A stretch of 5,878 bases of DNA, from positions 1 to 5,878 of the forward strand of contig CAIUQW010000322.1 in assembly GCA_903901395.1 (NCBI GenBank). The letters run 5' to 3'. This stretch comes from an uncultured Chlorobiales bacterium. GTDB taxonomy: Bacteria > Bacteroidota > Chlorobiia > Chlorobiales > Chlorobiaceae. The stretch's first letter is position 1. Every line of letters begins with the position of its first letter. A program made the position numbers and the translations under genes. Below, piece by piece: positions 5,343 to 5,878 of this stretch. The notes beneath the pieces were generated by a model that saw only the letters and a list, made by a program, of their open reading frames with translations, was not told where the DNA came from and did no database searches.

Positions 5343-5878
5343 GTCATACTCGACACCAACCGTAAATGTACCACTGTAGGTTCCGGTGGCAGCATCTGGG
5401 GGAACTGTGAGTATACCACCAATACCTATCACAGCTACCCCGCTTACGTCAGGGGGTGTACAAAAACCATCACCCACTTCGTGTATTCCCACAAAAAGTG
5501 TTTTTGTGGGATCGGTCAGATTCCTAAGCTCTATAGGTTCTGTGGGGACGGTAACGGTGAACCATGAAGACGGGGCTCCCTTCACAGTAAAAATTGCCCC
5601 CCCTATGGTACCCTTTGCGTCTACACTGCCATAGGTTGAACTATCAAATTCAATACCACCTTGACCATCTTTAGCTACAACATCAACCCATCCCGGCTCA
5701 CTTCCTGGCGTAATTACGCCAAAGGAAAGATTGCCGCCGGTAGAACCATAATTGTTACCAGTATCTTTTGTTAGTGTTATAGGTTGTGCAATAGTGGCCT
5801 GTGCTGTTATCTCTAAATCTGTCGCCATAGCGTCATGACCGGCGAAGAGCGCAGCACACGCCAAGCCTAACGCGAGCA
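5340..5878 (-). CDS. DUF4402-type pilin-like secreted protein, gene A (5' end cut by window edge)
   Basis: The reading frame is open to the right edge. By alignment with gene B only about five codons (the MKKKL start) are missing, so the full protein should be about 183 residues with a start near base 5890. An in-frame TTG at 5862-5864 is inside the signal peptide and is not the start. Visible parts are the signal peptide LALGLACAALFAGHDAMA, the mature N-terminus TDLEITAQATIAQPITL identical to gene B, GGNLSFGVITPG, IFTVKGAPSSW, and a final strand TGTYSGTFTVGVEYD with penultimate Tyr. The middle differs greatly from gene B and includes a lone cysteine (GFCTPP, about residue 144 of the full protein). 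It is a probable pilin; whether A or B is the main subunit cannot be told. Confidence 0.85.
   Translation of the reverse strand, partial: LALGLACAALFAGHDAMATDLEITAQATIAQPITLTKDTGNNYGSTGGNLSFGVITPGSEPGWVDVVAKDGQGGIEFDSSTYGSVDAKGTIGGAIFTVKGAPSSWFTVTVPTEPIELRNLTDPTKTLFVGIHEVGDGFCTPPDVSGVAVIGIGGILTVPPDAATGTYSGTFTVGVEYD
5782..5878 (-). repeat. 97-base perfect direct repeat, copy in gene A
   Basis: Identical to 5126-5222 at every base, offset 656 bases, and truncated by the window edge. At the 3' ends the offset between the two genes is 644 bases; the 12-base difference is the four extra codons of gene A. Confidence 0.95.

Noticed and set aside
1..5878. CRISPR array, tRNA, rRNA, insertion sequence, attachment site
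   Set aside because: No short regularly spaced repeats, no structural RNA signature, no transposase or terminal inverted repeats; the only direct repeats belong to the pilin paralogues.

Overview
The window holds a chaperone–usher pilus locus read entirely from the minus strand. In transcription order (right to left) it has three tandem genes for secreted DUF4402-type pilin-like proteins, the first cut by the right edge, then a PapD-like periplasmic chaperone, then an outer-membrane usher. A non-coding tail of about 200 bases follows the usher. An outer-membrane usher, a periplasmic chaperone and Sec signal peptides on every intact product imply a diderm (Gram-negative) bacterium. Base composition looks moderate, a little under half G+C by eye, with AT-rich gaps. 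DUF4402 chaperone–usher loci are known to me from Proteobacteria and from green sulfur bacteria (Chlorobi). The sequence alone does not decide between them, and I see no taxonomic marker.

Layout from right to left: pilin-like gene A (5340 to the right edge, start just outside), pilin-like gene B (4696-5235), pilin-like gene C (4003-4539), chaperone (2971-3942), usher (206-2959). Chaperone and usher are separated by only 11 bases and must be cotranscribed. The pilin genes are spaced by 60 to 160 bases and the gaps hold inverted repeats. The strongest is a perfect 12-bp hairpin between B and C. It could terminate part of the transcripts and so set a high pilin to low chaperone/usher ratio. The promoter for the whole set is probably beyond the right edge.

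Working model (inference from family knowledge): the pilin-like proteins are exported by Sec and capped in the periplasm by the chaperone. The usher barrel then assembles them into a surface fibre by donor-strand exchange. The mature N-termini carry alternating hydrophobic residues, as expected for a donor strand, and the C-termini look like a final beta strand. No gene for a two-domain tip adhesin is visible.

The most notable points are a 97-base perfect nucleotide identity between the 5' parts of A and B against strongly diverged remaining sequence, an imperfect 29-base repeat at their 3' ends, the inter-pilin hairpin, an unusual usher C-terminus (SdrD-B-like plus carboxypeptidase-regulatory-like domains), and a chaperone with a long low-complexity N-terminal linker and no obvious counterpart of the conserved anchoring lysine.
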